NCBI RefSeq assembly: GCF_011765625.1
Contig: NZ_CP050313.1
Span: forward strand, 1,608,501 to 1,672,500
Reading direction: 5' to 3'
DNA from: Shewanella aestuarii
GTDB taxonomy: Bacteria > Pseudomonadota > Gammaproteobacteria > Enterobacterales > Shewanellaceae
DNA length: 64,000 nucleotides
Shown piece after piece: positions 62,731-64,000 of the stretch (position 1 is its first letter; each line of letters begins with the position of its first letter). Below the pieces are notes generated by a model that ran no database searches, was not told the DNA's origin, and worked only from the letters and a program-made list of their open reading frames with translations. The position numbers and the translations under genes were made by a program.

Positions 62731-63533
62731 GGGTACTGTCAAATTAAGCTGCAGCTTCCTTAATGTGGCATCATAGCAGTATGAAAAGTATTTATTCTGG
62801 CCACAGATATCCGGCCCAAATCATTAGTCATGCCGTTTATCTCTATCATCGTTTTACTTTGAGTCTACGTGATATTGAAGAGATCCTCGCTTATCGAGGT
62901 ATAAACGTAACCTATGAATCTATCAGCCATTGGTGCCTGAAATTTGGCAATAAATTCAGTCATAACATCCGAACAAAACGTGGCCCTTTCAATTCATCTT
63001 GGTACCTAGATGAAGTGTCCATCAAGATAAATGGTCAACTTCATTACATGTGGCGTGCAGTCGATAGCAATGGTGAGGAAATAGATATCCTTGTTCAGAA
63101 ACGCAAAGATAAACGTGCAGCCATCAGGTTTTTCAAGAAGTTACTCAAAGGTCAACATTGTATTCCAGATAGTATCGTCACTGATAAGCTGCCGAGTTAT
63201 CGAGCTGCGAAAAAGAGGGTTTTGTCCAGTGTAGGTCATACCGTTAAGCAATATGAAAATAACTTGTGCGAGAAATCTCATCAACCTACAAGGCAGCAAG
63301 AATATCAAATGCAAAGTTTCAAATCACATGGACAAGCTTAAAGATTTTTATCTGTGCATGGCGTAGTTAACATTCTATTTAGGCTTGGTCGCCACACACT
63401 GAATACTGCAAATTATCGATTATTAAGATCACGTTCATTTACCGAATGGGAAAGGGCGAGTTATATCCAAAATTTGAATTAGTGGTTAATAAACTAGATT
63501 TTTCCGCATAAATCCAATAAGTTAACAGTATCC
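62731..63533 (+). mobile_element. IS6-family insertion sequence
   Basis: The ends GGGTACTGTCAAATT (62731-62745) and, inverted, GGATACTGTTAACTT (63519-63533) match at 12 of 15 positions. They enclose one transposase gene, and the roughly 800-bp length fits the IS6 family. No target-site duplication is evident in the flanks, so either a flank has been rearranged or the ends are slightly misplaced. Confidence 0.75.
62781..63482 (+). pseudogene. IS6-family transposase with a nonsense codon
   Basis: The frame encodes a DDE transposase: SGHRYPAQIISHAVYLYHRF, WYLDEVSIKINGQLHYMWRAVD (first Asp), IVTDKLPSY (second Asp), and CEKSHQPTRQQE (Glu). An in-frame TAA at 63339-63341 replaces the usual Gln codon (HGQA-stop-RFLSVHG). 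After it the same frame continues to the proper C-terminus (RSFTEWERASYIQNLN). The protein is therefore cut by 46 residues. An alternative start is the ATG at 62763. Confidence 0.88.
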
Positions 63534-63544
63534 TTTAAGTTAAG

Positions 63545-64000
63545 CTAGCTGATGTCAACATAGGCGATCCCTTTACGCTGAATGTATAAAAGTCGCCAGC
63601 CGAATAAAAATGCCGCTGATGTTAATCCGGCAATTAAACCTGCCCAAAAACCATGAGCTCCCATTGCAGGAACAATAACGTCGGTATAAGCCAATACATA
63701 TCCGCTTGTCATTCCAATAAACCAATATGAAAACAGAGTGATGTAAAATGCGCTGCGGGTATCTTTGTATCCACGCAAAGCGCCAGCAGCAACCACTTGT
63801 ATTGAATCTGAAATTTGGTAAAGCGCCGCCATTAACATAAGGCTACCAGCAAGTGTGACCACATCAGGATTGTCGTTATAAAGTAGGGCGATTTCTTGTC
63901 TAAAAATAACAGTGGTAATAGCCGTTATAAAGGCTAATGAGAGTGATAATCCAAGCGCAATGTAGGTGACACGCTTGGCTATATCTGTTTTTTCACGCCC
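63545..64000 (-). CDS. norM: MATE-family multidrug/sodium exporter (5' end beyond window)
   Basis: The last 151 residues of a MATE (NorM-type) exporter are in the window. Hydrophobic segments include LALYQISDSIQVVAAGALRG-like helix 10 (YQISDSIQVVAAGALRGYKDT), the conserved block in NorM, and the C-terminal helices. The frame is open to the window edge, so the start is outside. It stands right after the IS6 element. Confidence 0.88.
   Translation of the reverse strand, partial: GREKTDIAKRVTYIALGLSLSLAFITAITTVIFRQEIALLYNDNPDVVTLAGSLMLMAALYQISDSIQVVAAGALRGYKDTRSAFYITLFSYWFIGMTSGYVLAYTDVIVPAMGAHGFWAGLIAGLTSAAFLFGWRLLYIQRKGIAYVDIS

Overview
The window looks like chromosomal DNA of a marine gammaproteobacterium, most likely a Shewanella. 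The base composition is AT-rich, and the gene content and order fit that genus: an acs/CrbS-type divergent pair, a fused MsrB-MsrA, the rne/rluC and yceD-rpmF-plsX-fab blocks, a DUF3802 gene, pheST-ihfA and a complete his operon. The species cannot be settled from the sequence alone.

Layout: 1-1436 holds the start of a RadD-type helicase (-). 1642-7310 carries acetyl-CoA synthetase (-) divergent from a large transporter-like hybrid sensor kinase of the CrbS type (+). 7350-13438 holds single housekeeping genes: a glutathione transferase, a low-molecular-weight phosphotyrosine phosphatase, the ribosome GTPase RbgA/YlqF, a 2-oxoglutarate oxygenase, MsrBA and a SulP anion transporter. 13589-20023 holds RNase E (-), divergent rluC with a HAD phosphatase, and Maf/YceF. 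20259-26488 is the fatty-acid block yceD-rpmF-plsX-fabH-fabD-fabG-acpP-fabF. 26628-36573 is a mixed region: thioesterase, beta-hydroxyacid dehydrogenase, cdd, sbcB, an unknown protein, rlmA, a cold-shock gene, an ABC-2 exporter, yceH and a frameshifted cvfB-like gene. 37155-40123 holds speA and a eukaryotic-type S-adenosylmethionine decarboxylase. 40256-45087 holds pdxH, yaiI, a YceI protein, DUF3802, a tandem-duplicated retropepsin-like protein and a chemoreceptor (-). 45580-50374 holds pheS-pheT-ihfA and lpxM.

50417-52170 is a decayed stretch: a broken MscS-type channel gene with a hexanucleotide expansion, then gene-poor DNA ending at two identical tRNA-Val(GAC) genes (-). 52705-60145 is the whole histidine pathway in one operon, hisGDCBHAF-IE, preceded by a histidine-rich leader peptide and attenuator. 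60187-63533 is accessory DNA: a REP-like palindrome, an IS66 remnant, a methyltransferase-HNH nuclease gene that is one base short of a single fused reading frame, and an IS6-family element with a nonsense codon. The 3' part of a MATE exporter (-) closes the window.

The strongest candidate for something undescribed is the methyltransferase-HNH gene between the two insertion-sequence remnants. It and the cvfB-like gene are each broken at a run of five G that would restore the frame if it had six. This could mean slippage, phase variation or a base-calling artefact. Other points of interest are a perfect inverted repeat upstream of acs, the eukaryotic-type AdoMet decarboxylase next to speA, the duplicated retropepsin-like protein and the scar-like region at the tRNA-Val genes.
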